Assembly: GCF_014646575.1 (NCBI RefSeq)
Contig: NZ_BMNN01000003.1
Span: 269,596 to 333,595 of the forward strand
DNA length: 64,000 nt
Direction of reading: 5' to 3'
Source: Halopseudomonas pertucinogena
GTDB lineage: Bacteria > Pseudomonadota > Gammaproteobacteria > Pseudomonadales > Pseudomonadaceae
Notes under the pieces: generated by a model
Databases searched by the model: none
The model's input: only the letters and a program-made list of their open reading frames with translations
Told to the model about the DNA's origin: nothing
Part shown: in pieces, positions 8,489 through 17,986 of the stretch
How the letters are laid out: every line of letters starts with the position of its first letter
Position numbering within the stretch: position 1 is the first letter of the stretch
Program-made: the position numbers and the translations under genes

Positions 8489-9772
8489 ATGTCCGACTAC
8501 GTCAAGTGGTTCCGCCACTCCACGCCCTATATCAACACGCACCGCGAGCGGACCTTCGTGGTGCTGTTGCCCGGCGAAGCCATCGCGCACCCGAACTTCA
8601 ACAACATCATCAACGACATCATGCTGCTCAACAGCCTGGGTGTACGTCTGGTGCTGGTGCACGGTACGCGCCCGCAGATCGAGGAGCGGCTGGCGGCCCG
8701 GGGCATGCAGTCGCGCTATCACAACGACCTGCGGATCACCGACAGCGACACCCTGGGCTGCGTGACCGATGCCGTCGGCAGTCTGCGCATCGCCATCGAG
8801 GCGCGTCTGTGCACCCTGGCCGGCCAGGGCAGCCGCCTGCGCGTGGTCAGCGGCAATCTGGTGACCGCCAAACCGATCGGTGTGATAGACGGCGTCGACC
8901 TGCACCACACCGGCGAGGTCCGCCGCATCGACCGCAAGGCGATCAATCGCCATCTGGACGACGGCGCCATTGTGCTGCTCTCGGCCATGGGCTACTCCCC
9001 CACCGGCGAGGTGTTCAATCTGGCCTGCGAGGATGTGGCGATCAGCACCGCTACCGCGCTGGAGGCGGATAAGCTGATCCTGTTCGGCCCGGACACCGGC
9101 ATCTTCGACAGCGACGGCCAGCTGCTGCGCGAACTCAAGCCCAGCCGGGCCCTGCCCCTGCTCGAAGCCCTTGGCAACAGCCTGCCCGGCGCCCTGCTCG
9201 CTGCGGCATGCAAGGCCTGTGAGGCGGGACTGTCGCGCAGCCATATCGTCAGCTATGCCGAAGACGGTGCCATGCTCACCGAACTGTTCACCCGGGACGG
9301 CGGCGGCACCCTGGTGACCAAGGAACCCTTCGAGAAGATCCGCAACGCCAGCATCGACGACGTAGCCGGCCTGCTTGACCTGCTGCGCCCGCTCGAGCAG
9401 GCGGGCATCCTGGTCCGGCGTTCCCGCGAGGTGCTGGAAACCGAAATCGACCAGTTCACGCTGATCGAGCGCGACGGCATGATCATCGGTTGTGTCGCGC
9501 TCTATCCGCTGGACGAGCACAGCGCCGAACTGGCCTGCGTGGCCATCCATCCGGATTACCGTCATGGCGGGCGCGGTGACCAGCTGCTGGAGCACATCGA
9601 AGCCAAGGCGCGCCGGCTGGGGCTGAGCACCCTGTTCGTGCTCACCACCCGCACCGCCCACTGGTTCCGCGAGCGCGGCTTCGAACCCAGCTCGGTGGAG
9701 CGGCTGCCGCAGCAGCGGGCCTCGCTGTACAACTACCAGCGCAACTCGAAGGTATTCGAGAAGCATCTGTAG
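8489..9772 (+). CDS. argA: N-acetylglutamate synthase (amino-acid N-acetyltransferase) ArgA
   Basis: 427 residues. The N-terminal amino-acid-kinase-like domain (about 1-275; VLVHGTRPQIEERL near residue 55, and the glycine loop AMGYSPTGEVFNL) binds arginine for feedback inhibition. The C-terminal GNAT domain (about 285-427) has the acetyl-CoA loop IHPDYRHGGRGDQLLEHIE and ends TTRTAHWFRERGFEP. It makes N-acetylglutamate from glutamate and acetyl-CoA, the first step of arginine synthesis. The ATG at 8489 starts the family-typical MSDYVKWFRHSTPYIN; the open frame upstream of it is antisense to amn. Confidence 0.95.
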   Translation: MSDYVKWFRHSTPYINTHRERTFVVLLPGEAIAHPNFNNIINDIMLLNSLGVRLVLVHGTRPQIEERLAARGMQSRYHNDLRITDSDTLGCVTDAVGSLRIAIEARLCTLAGQGSRLRVVSGNLVTAKPIGVIDGVDLHHTGEVRRIDRKAINRHLDDGAIVLLSAMGYSPTGEVFNLACEDVAISTATALEADKLILFGPDTGIFDSDGQLLRELKPSRALPLLEALGNSLPGALLAAACKACEAGLSRSHIVSYAEDGAMLTELFTRDGGGTLVTKEPFEKIRNASIDDVAGLLDLLRPLEQAGILVRRSREVLETEIDQFTLIERDGMIIGCVALYPLDEHSAELACVAIHPDYRHGGRGDQLLEHIEAKARRLGLSTLFVLTTRTAHWFRERGFEPSSVERLPQQRASLYNYQRNSKVFEKHL

Positions 9773-9778
9773 AGGCCG

Positions 9779-9796
9779 GGGCTGCTGACGCAGCCC
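9779..9796 (+). terminator. Hairpin after argA, possible terminator
   Basis: A 7-bp perfect stem GGGCTGC-TGAC-GCAGCCC starts 7 bp after the argA stop. It lacks a following T-run, so it may act only weakly or with Rho. Confidence 0.35.
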
Positions 9797-9940
9797 GATC
9801 GTGCCCAGGTCGGCACTCTTGCAATTCACAGCGGAAGATGATTCTCCGCGGGGGCGCCGCCTGGCAGCCAGAGCTGCAGCGCGGGCGGCAAATTGATATG
9901 CTAAGCCCCATCCTGCACCACGCATAACGAGACAATATCC

Positions 9941-11779
9941 ATGCCTGATTACCGTTCCAAGACGTCCACCCACGGCCGCAACATGGCCGGCGCCCGTGCC
10001 CTGTGGCGCGCGACCGGCATGAAGGATGAAGACTTCAAGAAGCCGATCATCGCCATCGCCAACTCTTTCACCCAGTTCGTGCCGGGGCACGTGCACCTGA
10101 AAGACATGGGCCAGCTGGTCGCCCGCGAGATCGAGAAAGCCGGCGGCGTGGCCAAGGAATTCAACACCATCGCGGTGGATGACGGTATCGCCATGGGTCA
10201 CGACGGCATGCTGTATTCCCTGCCCAGCCGGGAAATCATTGCCGACTCGGTCGAGTACATGGTCAATGCCCACTGCGCCGATGCCATTGTCTGCATTTCC
10301 AACTGCGACAAGATCACCCCCGGCATGTTGATGGCCGCCCTGCGCCTGAACATCCCGGTGGTGTTCGTCTCCGGCGGTCCGATGGAAGCGGGCAAGACCA
10401 AGCTGGCCAGCCACGGGCTGGACCTGGTTGATGCCATGGTCGCCGCCGCCGACGACTCCTGTTCCGACGAGACGGTTGCTGAATACGAGCGCAGCGCCTG
10501 CCCCACCTGCGGCAGCTGCTCGGGCATGTTCACCGCCAACTCCATGAACTGCCTGATGGAAGCGCTGGGCCTGGCGCTGCCCGGCAACGGCTCCGTACTG
10601 GCCACCCATGCTGACCGCGAGCAGCTGTTCCTGCAGGCCGCGCGCACCGTGGTTGAACTGACCCAGCGTTATTACCGCGACGGTGACGAATCCGTTCTGC
10701 CGCGCAATATCGCGAATTTCAAGGCTTTCGAAAACGCCATGACCATGGATATCGCCATGGGCGGCTCGACCAACACCATCCTGCACCTGCTGGCCGCCGC
10801 GCAGGAAGGCGAAGTGGATTTCGATCTGCGTGATATCGACCGTCTGTCGCGTACCGTGCCCGAGCTGTGCAAGGTGGCGCCGAATATCCAGAAGTACCAC
10901 ATGGAAGACGTGCACCGCGCCGGCGGCATTTTCGCCATTCTCGGCTCCCTGGCGCGCGGCGGACTGCTGCACACCGACCTGCCGACCATCCACAGCAAGA
11001 CCATGGCCGAGGCGATCGCCAGGTGGGACATTACCCAGACCAGTGACGAGGCGGTGCATACCTTCTACAAGGCTGGCCCGGCAGGTATCCCCACCCAGAC
11101 CGCGTTCAGCCAGAGTACCCGCTGGCCGACCCTGGATCTGGACCGCGAAAACGGCTGTATCCGCAGTGTCGAGCACGCCTACAACAAGGAAGGTGGCCTG
11201 GCTGTGCTCTACGGCAACATCGCGCTTGATGGCTGCGTGGTCAAGACCGCGGGCGTTGATCCCTCGATCTGGGTATTTGAAGGCACGGCGAAGATCTTCG
11301 AAAGCCAGGACAGCGCAGTGCGCGGCATCCTCAATGATGAGGTCAAGCCGGGCGATGTAGTGATCATCCGCTACGAAGGTCCCAAGGGCGGGCCGGGCAT
11401 GCAGGAAATGCTCTACCCCACCAGCTACCTGAAGTCCAAGGGGCTGGGCAAGGAATGCGCACTGCTGACTGACGGCCGCTTCTCTGGCGGCACTTCCGGC
11501 CTGTCCATCGGCCATGCCTCGCCGGAGGCCGCCGCCGGCGGTGCCATCGGTCTGGTGCGTGAAGGTGATCGCATCCTGATCGACATTCCCAACCGCAGCA
11601 TCAACCTGCTGGTCTCCGACGAAGAGTTGGCCCAGCGCCGCGTCGAGCAGGATGCCAAGGGCTGGAAACCGGCGGAGCAGCGCGCTCGCAAGGTCTCCAC
11701 CGCCCTGAAGGCCTACGCCCTGCTGGCCACCAGCGCCGACAAGGGCGCGGTACGCAACAAGGCCATGCTGGAAGACTGA
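9941..11779 (+). CDS. ilvD: Dihydroxy-acid dehydratase IlvD
   Basis: 612 residues, full length for IlvD. It dehydrates 2,3-dihydroxy-isovalerate or -methylvalerate to the 2-keto acids of valine and isoleucine synthesis and holds an Fe-S cluster. Cluster cysteines appear in [12 protein letters not shown] (about residue 120) and [19 protein letters not shown] (about 190). The C-terminal signature [22 protein letters not shown] is present. The N-terminus [25 protein letters not shown] is typical of the Enterobacteria/Pseudomonas type. Likely monocistronic. Confidence 0.97.
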   Translation: MPDYRSKTSTHGRNMAGARALWRATGMKDEDFKKPIIAIANSFTQFVPGHVHLKDMGQLVAREIEKAGGVAKEFNTIAVDDGIAMGHDGMLYSLPSREIIADSVEYMVNAHCADAIVCISNCDKITPGMLMAALRLNIPVVFVSGGPMEAGKTKLASHGLDLVDAMVAAADDSCSDETVAEYERSACPTCGSCSGMFTANSMNCLMEALGLALPGNGSVLATHADREQLFLQAARTVVELTQRYYRDGDESVLPRNIANFKAFENAMTMDIAMGGSTNTILHLLAAAQEGEVDFDLRDIDRLSRTVPELCKVAPNIQKYHMEDVHRAGGIFAILGSLARGGLLHTDLPTIHSKTMAEAIARWDITQTSDEAVHTFYKAGPAGIPTQTAFSQSTRWPTLDLDRENGCIRSVEHAYNKEGGLAVLYGNIALDGCVVKTAGVDPSIWVFEGTAKIFESQDSAVRGILNDEVKPGDVVIIRYEGPKGGPGMQEMLYPTSYLKSKGLGKECALLTDGRFSGGTSGLSIGHASPEAAAGGAIGLVREGDRILIDIPNRSINLLVSDEELAQRRVEQDAKGWKPAEQRARKVSTALKAYALLATSADKGAVRNKAMLED

Positions 11780-11787
11780 CCGGTAAC

Positions 11788-11814
11788 GGCGGAGTAGCGC
11801 TCAGCTACTCCGCC
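11788..11814. terminator. Strong hairpin between convergent ilvD and DUF1090 gene
   Basis: An 11-bp perfect stem (GGCGGAGTAGC / GCTACTCCGCC) with a 5-nt loop starts 8 bp after the ilvD stop and contains the stop codon of the convergent DUF1090 gene. It probably stops transcription from both sides, though neither side has a long T-run. Confidence 0.5.
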
Positions 11815-12176
11815 CGGGCCGCGTCCAGTTCATTCAGCGCCTCGGCCAGTTTCTCCTCACGCTTCCTGATCTTCTCCTGATCGCCGCTGCGCATGGCATC
11901 GGCCAGATCGTCCCTGCGCTCAGCCACCTCCGCTTCGCTCTCCGCTATCTTCTCGCGACGATCCGCCGCCAGCCCCTCCTCGCTGCAATTGCGCCGTACC
12001 GCTGCCAGCGCCTCGCTCAGACCTTCCATCTGCCGCTCATTGCCCGCCGCTTCGGCTGCCTGCAGCTGCTCGCTGATGCGTTGCTCCTTCCGCGCACAGG
12101 TCTGCCGTTCACCCTCGGATTCCTGCGCCTGCGCCGGCATGGCCAGCAACAGCGCTATCAGTAATGTCTTGCTCAT
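11805..12176 (-). CDS. DUF1090 family periplasmic protein (YqjC-like)
   Basis: 123 residues. A short signal peptide (about 1-17, MSKTLLIALLLAMPAQA) precedes a wholly helical, highly charged body with two cysteines (Cys27 and Cys63 region: GERQTCARKEQR, VRRNCSEEG) that could pair in the periplasm, then a coiled coil to the end. This is the DUF1090 pattern; E. coli YqjC is the name-giving member. Function is unknown. In E. coli yqjC lies next to yqjD-yqjE-yqjK; here that cluster sits about 11 kb away at the start of the window. Confidence 0.85.
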   Translation of the reverse strand: MSKTLLIALLLAMPAQAQESEGERQTCARKEQRISEQLQAAEAAGNERQMEGLSEALAAVRRNCSEEGLAADRREKIAESEAEVAERRDDLADAMRSGDQEKIRKREEKLAEALNELDAARAE

Positions 12177-12330
12177 GGACTCGTTCCGCGCCAGGGATAC
12201 CAGCCATCAGCATAGCCAATCGCGAGGAATATCAAGGGGCGGAAAGGACATCCGCAACAACGAACCGGTTCATGAACAAAGGCGCGATGCCGCTCTGACG
12301 GGTTGACTGCAGCGCTGCTGGCGGTGCCGA

Positions 12331-12846
12331 TCAATCGGCGGCGGGCCGGATCCAGGTTTCAAAGCAGTACGCGGGTGTCGTCTCGCCCGCCGGGTGCGCT
12401 TCGCTGGCAACCCGCTGCCAGCCCGGAAAATCCGGGAAAAACGCATCACCCTCTACCGCAAGGTCGATACGGGTCAGGTAGATGCGATCGGCCTGCGGCA
12501 ATGCCTGGGCATACAGCTGGCCCCCGCCGATCAGCATGATTTCCTCCACACCCTGCTCCCTGGCCCACTCATCGGCACGGCTGATGGCCGCGTCCAGCCC
12601 GGTAAAGACCTCTGCTCCTTCAAGCTGCAGCCCCGGCTGGCGGCTGACCACCAGGTTGAGCCGGCCAGGCAGCGGCCTGCCCAGCGAATCCCAGGTCTTG
12701 CGGCCCATGATGATGGGCTTGCCCAGGGTCAGCGCCTTGAAGTGCCTGAGGTCCTGTGGCAGATGCCAGGGCATGCTGTTGTTCAGCCCGATCACCCGAT
12801 CATGGGCGCAGGCGGCGATCAGACAAAGCGGCAGCGTCGTTTTCAT
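12331..12846 (-). CDS. folA: Dihydrofolate reductase
   Basis: 171-residue DHFR that reduces dihydrofolate to tetrahydrofolate with NADPH. The active-site segment VIGLNNSMPWHLPQDLRHFK, the NADPH loop GKPIIMGRKTWDSLGRPLPGR and the IMLIGGGQLYAQAL strand are all present. It shares one base with the upstream thyA stop (TGATG), so translation is very likely coupled: ThyA generates the dihydrofolate that FolA recycles. Confidence 0.96.
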   Translation of the reverse strand: MKTTLPLCLIAACAHDRVIGLNNSMPWHLPQDLRHFKALTLGKPIIMGRKTWDSLGRPLPGRLNLVVSRQPGLQLEGAEVFTGLDAAISRADEWAREQGVEEIMLIGGGQLYAQALPQADRIYLTRIDLAVEGDAFFPDFPGWQRVASEAHPAGETTPAYCFETWIRPAAD

Positions 12847-13640
12847 CAGACCGCCACCGGCGCCTTGATATGGGGGTGGGACTGATAACCTTCGAGCGTG
12901 AAGTCATCGAAGGTGAAGGCGAACAGGTCCTTCACCTCCGGGTTCAACCGCATGGTCGGCAACGGGTAGGGTTCGCGACCCAGTTGCAGATCGGCCTGCT
13001 CGACATGGTTGGCGTACAGGTGGCAATCCCCGCCGGTCCAGATGAACTCGCCGGGCTGCAGGCCGCAGACCTGCGCCACCATCAGGGTCAGCAGCGCGTA
13101 GCTGGCAATATTGAAGGGCACGCCGAGGAAGATATCCGCAGAGCGCTGGTACAGCTGGCAGCTCAGTTTGCCGTCCGCCACGTAGAACTGGAACAGCGCG
13201 TGGCACGGCGGCAGCGCCATCTCGTCAACCAGCGCGGGATTCCAGGCCGAGACGATCAGCCTGCGCGAATCCGGATTGGTTCTGATCATCTCCAGCAGCT
13301 TGCTGATCTGGTCGATCGATTCGCCATTGGGTGCCGGCCAGCTGCGCCATTGGTAACCGTAGACCGGGCCGAGATCACCGTTCTCATCGGCCCACTCGTC
13401 CCAGATGGAAACGCCGTTTTCCTTCAGGTAGCGGATATTGGTATCGCCCTGCAGAAACCACAGCAACTCATGGATGATGGAGCGCAGATGGCACTTCTTG
13501 GTAGTGACCAGAGGGAAGCCATCGGCCAGATCAAAGCGCATCTGGTGGCCGAACACGCTCCAGGTGCCAGTACCGGTGCGATCACTCTTGAAAGTGCCGG
13601 ACTCGCGCGCCCGGCGCATCAGTTCAAGATACTGTTTCAT
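12846..13640 (-). CDS. thyA: Thymidylate synthase ThyA
   Basis: 264 residues, the exact length of E. coli ThyA. It converts dUMP and methylene-tetrahydrofolate to dTMP and dihydrofolate. The catalytic cysteine lies in [13 protein letters not shown], followed by the [20 protein letters not shown] signature. The gene overlaps the end of lgt by 17 bp and folA by 1 bp, giving a tight lgt-thyA-folA operon in the Pseudomonas order. Confidence 0.97.
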   Translation of the reverse strand: MKQYLELMRRARESGTFKSDRTGTGTWSVFGHQMRFDLADGFPLVTTKKCHLRSIIHELLWFLQGDTNIRYLKENGVSIWDEWADENGDLGPVYGYQWRSWPAPNGESIDQISKLLEMIRTNPDSRRLIVSAWNPALVDEMALPPCHALFQFYVADGKLSCQLYQRSADIFLGVPFNIASYALLTLMVAQVCGLQPGEFIWTGGDCHLYANHVEQADLQLGREPYPLPTMRLNPEVKDLFAFTFDDFTLEGYQSHPHIKAPVAV

Positions 13641-14430
13641 GCCTTACATCCCCCTTGCGATACCCCCACCAGATGAAGGCGGCACCGAGCAGAATCATTG
13701 GTATACAGAGCAGCTGACCCATGGTCAGCCAGCCGAAGGCCAGGTAGCCGATATGGGCATCCGGCTCGCGGAAGAATTCGACGAAAAAGCGGAAAGCGCC
13801 ATAGCACACGGCGAACAGGCCGCATACGCTCATGGTCGGGCGCGGCCTGCGGGAAAAGAGCCAGAGTATGACAAACAGCGCCACACCCTCCAAGGCGAAC
13901 TGGTAGAGCTGCGACGGGTGGCGCGCCAGCTGCAGCGGATCGGTGGGAAATATCATGGCCCAGGGCACATCGGTCGGTCTGCCCCACAGCTCGGCATTGA
14001 TGAAGTTGCCGATCCGCCCGGCGCCCAGACCAATCGGCACCAGCGGTGCGATGAAGTCCATCAGCCGAAAGAAGCCCACCTGATGCTTGCGGGAAAACCA
14101 CCAGGTCGCCAGCAGCACGCCGATCAGCCCGCCGTGGAAGGACATGCCGCCCTTCCAGATCTGCAGTACCAGTGAAGGATCATTGATATAGGAGGCCAGA
14201 TCGTAGAACAGCACGTAGCCCAACCGTCCGCCGGCGATGACCCCCAGCGCCACCCAGAACACCAGGTCCGACAGGGTGTCACGGGACCAAGTCGGCTCGA
14301 AACGGTGCAGGCGGCGGCCGGCCAGCCACCAGGCGCCGCCGATACCGGCCAGATACATCAGGCCGTACCAGTGAATCTGCAACGGTCCCAGGGACAGGGC
14401 GACGGGATCAATCTGCGGGTAAGTCAGCAT
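13624..14430 (-). CDS. lgt: Prolipoprotein diacylglyceryl transferase Lgt
   Basis: 268-residue inner-membrane enzyme with about seven transmembrane helices. It moves diacylglycerol from phosphatidylglycerol to the lipobox cysteine of prolipoproteins. Signature segments are present: [26 protein letters not shown], and [20 protein letters not shown] with its essential arginine and asparagine. It lies 9 bp downstream of the TSUP gene and overlaps thyA. Confidence 0.96.
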   Translation of the reverse strand: MLTYPQIDPVALSLGPLQIHWYGLMYLAGIGGAWWLAGRRLHRFEPTWSRDTLSDLVFWVALGVIAGGRLGYVLFYDLASYINDPSLVLQIWKGGMSFHGGLIGVLLATWWFSRKHQVGFFRLMDFIAPLVPIGLGAGRIGNFINAELWGRPTDVPWAMIFPTDPLQLARHPSQLYQFALEGVALFVILWLFSRRPRPTMSVCGLFAVCYGAFRFFVEFFREPDAHIGYLAFGWLTMGQLLCIPMILLGAAFIWWGYRKGDVRHETVS

Positions 14431-14439
14431 GACATGGTC

Positions 14440-15222
14440 CTAGAGTAGAAAGTTGATGCCCACCAGCACCAGCAGCAACGCGAACAGCCGCTTGAGCAGG
14501 CGCTGCGACAGCCGGTGGGCCAGGCGCGCACCATAACCGGCAAAGAACACACTGGTGGCGGCGATGCCGACCATCGCCGGCAGATACACATAGCCGAGGC
14601 TCCAGTCCGGCAGCTGAGGCCCGGCCCAGCCGGCCACCATGAAGCTGATCGCGCCGGCCAGCGCGATGGGCATGCCACAGGCCGCCGAGGTCGCCACCGC
14701 CTGCTGCATCGGCACGCTGCGCCACACCAGAAAGGGCACCGTCAGCGACCCGCCGCCGATACCGAAGATGGTCGAGGCCCAGCCGATCACCCCGCCGGCG
14801 ATGGTCAGCGCCGGCTTGCCGGGCTCGCTTAGCGCGGCCCGGGGCTTCAGCTCGAAGGCCATCTGGATCGCCACGCAGATGGCAAAGACCCCGATGACCT
14901 TCTGCAGTACCGGCCCGCTCAGAGCCGTGGCAGTCAGCGCACCCAGCACGCAGCCGAACACGATGCCCAGCGCCAGCCAGCCGAAGAACGGCCAGCGCAC
15001 CGCACCCATCTTGTGATGTGCACGCACCGAGTTGATCGAGGTGAAGGCAATGGTGGCCAGTGAGGTTCCGACGGCCATGTGCGTCAGCACATCGGGAGCA
15101 AACCCCTGCAGGGCGAAGCTGTAAACCAGCACCGGGACGATGATCATGCCGCCACCGACACCGAACAGCCCCGCCAGGACGCCCGCGCAGGCGCCCAGTA
15201 CCAGATAGATGATGAACTCCAT
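14440..15222 (-). CDS. TSUP family (TauE/SafE) membrane permease
   Basis: 260-residue membrane protein of the TauE/SafE (formerly DUF81) family. Two similar halves are visible, each with a Gly-rich first helix: ACAGVLAGLFGVGGGMIIVP (about 12-31) and GWASTIFGIGGGSLTVPFL (about 152-170). About eight helices. Family members export sulfite, sulfoacetate or other organosulfur anions, but the substrate of this one cannot be told from sequence. It is the first gene of the TSUP-lgt-thyA-folA cluster; the coupling to lgt seems positional. Confidence 0.85.
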   Translation of the reverse strand: MEFIIYLVLGACAGVLAGLFGVGGGMIIVPVLVYSFALQGFAPDVLTHMAVGTSLATIAFTSINSVRAHHKMGAVRWPFFGWLALGIVFGCVLGALTATALSGPVLQKVIGVFAICVAIQMAFELKPRAALSEPGKPALTIAGGVIGWASTIFGIGGGSLTVPFLVWRSVPMQQAVATSAACGMPIALAGAISFMVAGWAGPQLPDWSLGYVYLPAMVGIAATSVFFAGYGARLAHRLSQRLLKRLFALLLVLVGINFLL

Positions 15223-15345
15223 GACTCCCCCGGGTCACGCTGACCAGCTGGCTAGTGTAACCAAAACCGCAGCCCGCTGCTTCGCCATGGCCGGGAAATT
15301 GCCGAACAAAGTCAGTAGACTGGGGAAAACTCAATGGAGTCCGCT

Positions 15346-16098
15346 ATGTGTCTTATCGCCTTTGCATGGCAGATGTCCGGTCGCCCCCTGCTGCTGCTCG
15401 GCAACCGTGATGAATTTCACCCCAGGGCCACCCGGCCGGCCGGTTTCTGGAATGAGGAAGGCCACCCGCAGCTGCTGGCCGGCAAGGACCTGGAAGCCGG
15501 CGGTACCTGGCTGGGCGTCACCCGCAGCGGACGCTTCGCGGCACTGACCAACATACGCTCGCCCGCAGCGTGCCGGGGACCGCGTTCCAGGGGCGATCTG
15601 GTGCGGGATTATCTGACCGGCCGCCTGTCTCCCGAGGCATACCTGACCGACATAACGCAGAACCTGGGCGACTATGCCGGATTCAACCTGCTGGTCGGCA
15701 CCATGCAGGAGCTGTGGTTCCTCAACAGTGACGAGGCCCAGCCGAGGCCGCTGGAGCCAGGCGTCTATGGCCTGTCCAATGCATCGCTGAACGACCCCTG
15801 GCCCAAGCTGCAGGCCCTGTGCCGGGGTTTGGAGGAACGTCTGGACAGCGACTGCGACAGCGATGAGCTGCTGGAACTGCTGAAAGACAGCCGGGAATAT
15901 CCCGACGACCAGCTGCCGGACAGCGGCGTCGGCCTGGAATGGGAGCGACGCCTGTCCGCCGCGTTCATTCTCGGGGAGGACTACGGCACCCGCGCCAGCA
16001 GTCTGCTGGCCATCGATGCCGATGGCAGCATCACCTTTGTCGAGCAGGGTTTCGGTCCGAATGGACAGGAGCTGGGGGAGTCGGGGTGGATTCTCTAA
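15346..16098 (+). CDS. NRDE family protein (TANGO2-like)
   Basis: 250-residue protein of the NRDE/TANGO2 family, named for the motif seen at residues 20-23 (LLGNRDEFHPRAT). Cys2 directly follows the start (MCLIAFAW), which supports the ATG at 15346 over one four codons upstream; GGAG also lies 7 nt before it. The fold resembles Ntn hydrolases with Cys2 as a candidate nucleophile after Met removal. Eukaryotic TANGO2 is linked to heme handling and metabolism, but the bacterial role is not settled. It is divergent from the TSUP gene. Confidence 0.85.
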   Translation: MCLIAFAWQMSGRPLLLLGNRDEFHPRATRPAGFWNEEGHPQLLAGKDLEAGGTWLGVTRSGRFAALTNIRSPAACRGPRSRGDLVRDYLTGRLSPEAYLTDITQNLGDYAGFNLLVGTMQELWFLNSDEAQPRPLEPGVYGLSNASLNDPWPKLQALCRGLEERLDSDCDSDELLELLKDSREYPDDQLPDSGVGLEWERRLSAAFILGEDYGTRASSLLAIDADGSITFVEQGFGPNGQELGESGWIL

Positions 16099-16116
16099 GC
16101 GGAACGTAGAGCCGCC

Positions 16117-16929
16117 TCAACTTTCCGTAAGAGTACAAGCGGGATAAACGTCGCACAGCTGTCCATCCATCTTGAACTGTCTGAAACGGGGAGGCTCAGT
16201 GCAGAAAAAGTCAGACCCCTGTTTTGCACAGGCGCGATACCCTTCAGGGGTTTTTACCCATTCGCGAGGGTCTCTGGGGTTGTCTTCCGGCTCAAGCTCG
16301 AAGGTGAAATGAATGTTCTTGCCCTGCAACTCACTCCAGGCGAATCGAGGCGTCTCCCTGACAATTCGTTTTCGCTCTGCATCGTAAGTGTTACAACTGA
16401 TGGTCTTGCTGACGCCGCCTCGTCCAGACGGAGTGTCGAATACATATGAGCACCTGCGGTACTGCTGCAAAGAGGTAAGAGGCCCATGGCCCCAAAACCT
16501 TCCCCATATATCGTCTGGAAAAAATATGATTATTTCTTCCTTTGCTTTATCAGACTTTCCTCCCGGCCCAACCAGGGTCAGCGTGGGCCTCTGGGGAAAC
16601 AACGGGCAGCCAGAGTTAACAATACGGAGCGGGATCTCAAAAGAATAGCTTACTGCAGCGGAATCAGGCCTCGAAATGACACCTTTAGGCTGCAGCCCCA
16701 CGACCACCCCCGTATCCCCCAGAAAGGCCGGGCAAGACCAGCTTCGAGGCCGATAGGCTGTGTCTGCTTCAATGTGATATCCAGCAGGGACATCAACGGT
16801 AATTGAAAAGGTATCAGCGCTGGGCTCCAGGCGTTCAAAGTTCGGCCTGTGGTTTGCCGCCGAGCAGCCATACAGCGTAAAAGATGCCAACACTGCCATC
16901 ACAATAGGGCGTAAGAGTGTTTTTTCCAT
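16117..16929 (-). CDS. Hypothetical lipoprotein, second copy of a tandem pair
   Basis: 270-residue predicted lipoprotein: basic start MEKTLLRPIV, hydrophobic segment, and lipobox LYGC at about residue 21. The mature part is rich in beta-type sequence and cysteines. Its C-terminus (GYRACAKQG, PPRFRQFKM, CDVYPACTL) matches that of the neighbouring gene (GYRPCVGGD, PPEFKRFKM, CDIYPGCSL), and both begin with a VPxGHxxEA-like stretch (VPAGYHIEADTAYRP / VPEGHTLEASTIYKP), so the two are paralogs. GAGAAAAG precedes the ATG at 16929. Base composition is lower in GC than the flanking genes. No family was recognised. Confidence 0.75.
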   Translation of the reverse strand: MEKTLLRPIVMAVLASFTLYGCSAANHRPNFERLEPSADTFSITVDVPAGYHIEADTAYRPRSWSCPAFLGDTGVVVGLQPKGVISRPDSAAVSYSFEIPLRIVNSGCPLFPQRPTLTLVGPGGKSDKAKEEIIIFFPDDIWGRFWGHGPLTSLQQYRRCSYVFDTPSGRGGVSKTISCNTYDAERKRIVRETPRFAWSELQGKNIHFTFELEPEDNPRDPREWVKTPEGYRACAKQGSDFFCTEPPRFRQFKMDGQLCDVYPACTLTES

Positions 16930-16955
16930 AAAACTTTTCTCGTTGAAACATTCAA

Positions 16956-17756
16956 TCAGGGCTGGTCTTGCAGGCTGCAACCTGGGTATATATCGCATTG
17001 CCGCTCTCCCATCTTGAACCGTTTGAATTCCGGTGGATCTTTACAAAAGGAGTTATAGTCCCCACCAACGCAAGGTCGATATCCAGCGGCAGTCCTCACC
17101 CAGCTTCGAGGAGAACTAGGTTCATCTTCACCGCCTTTGGAAAAAAGGTAAGTAATTGTTTCCCCACCCAGCTCCTCAAAAGCGAAAATCGGCGAATGTA
17201 CCCTTCCGTTATCAGAGGTGGCACAGCTCAAGCTCTTTTTAAGATGTGAACCTAGACGTGTAACATAGAATTCGTGAGAGCACAGCCTTACTTGATTTAA
17301 GCTGCCCAGCTGTTCATCTTGCACTTTGGCTTCGCGCCTCTCCTGCTCGCTTATAAAGTACAGATCTTCAGTATCCTGCGTTGACCCGTAACCATAGTTC
17401 AGCTTCAGCGTCAAATGGGAAGAAGCAGCATTAAGTTGGCAGCCCATGACAAGAATATTCATTGGTATTTTGAACATATACTCGTTCTTTGAACCGCTTT
17501 TTTCCCGGTGAAGCTCGACTCTCTTTCTGCTCAACTCCCAGTCAAAGGCTTCCGAGTGCTCAGGGCACTCTCCATTCACAGGCTTATATATTGTGCTGGC
17601 TTCAAGAGTATGACCTTCAGGAACCGAGGCAAAAATCCTGTAATGAACATTACTTGGATTCAGATCCTTGAAGTGTGATGCAGGCATCGCACATCCGGAC
17701 AGAATTATAGAAATAAATAAAATAAACCTGACTCTGAACTCCATGAGTAACAGCAC
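16956..17756 (-). CDS. Hypothetical lipoprotein, first copy of a tandem pair
   Basis: 266 residues with a signal peptide ending in the lipobox ILSGC (Cys22). The GTG at 17756 is preferred: AAAGGA lies 8 nt before it, while the next ATG (17744) has no ribosome site. The body has paired cysteines (NGECP, VMGCQL, RLCSHE, LSCATS, YRPCVG, SFCKDP, RQCDIYPGCS) shared in position with the downstream paralog 26 bp away; they are probably one operon. The region is noticeably more AT-rich than its surroundings. The function is unknown; an envelope-exposed, disulfide-stabilised lipoprotein is the most that can be said. Confidence 0.75.
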   Translation of the reverse strand: MLLLMEFRVRFILFISIILSGCAMPASHFKDLNPSNVHYRIFASVPEGHTLEASTIYKPVNGECPEHSEAFDWELSRKRVELHREKSGSKNEYMFKIPMNILVMGCQLNAASSHLTLKLNYGYGSTQDTEDLYFISEQERREAKVQDEQLGSLNQVRLCSHEFYVTRLGSHLKKSLSCATSDNGRVHSPIFAFEELGGETITYLFSKGGEDEPSSPRSWVRTAAGYRPCVGGDYNSFCKDPPEFKRFKMGERQCDIYPGCSLQDQP

Positions 17757-17986
17757 GGCTATATTCCTTTGCCTAATTATTCCAAGCTTGATTGCAGATC
17801 ATGGCTAGCGCAGTAAGTCGCTGGAGCCTGGACGGTTAGTATGATGAACACGGAGAGTTCTTGAACACGCACATCCTAAGGACTGCGATCTGCAGCGGCA
17901 ATTGCCCGATGATGGCCGCGTGACACAGTTCCGGATTTTACCGGCGCACAACTCTGGGCAATGCGCCCATATCGTGTGGCCGTTGA
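17757..17986. other. Intergenic stretch between the lipoprotein pair and ptsP
   Basis: 230 bp with no convincing gene. It must hold the promoter of the lipoprotein pair and the 3' end of the ptsP transcript, but no clear promoter, hairpin with T-run or repeat was found. Confidence 0.4.

Noticed and set aside
8354..11515. A minus-strand frame stays open for about 1,050 codons upstream of amn, across argA and ilvD
   Set aside because: It is antisense to two well-supported genes and is the typical open shadow frame in high-GC coding DNA. The amn start (GTG with ribosome site) explains the real gene.
12326..12339. GCCGAT-CA-ATCGGC palindrome at the folA stop
   Set aside because: A 2-nt loop is too tight for a hairpin and no T-run follows; not called a terminator.
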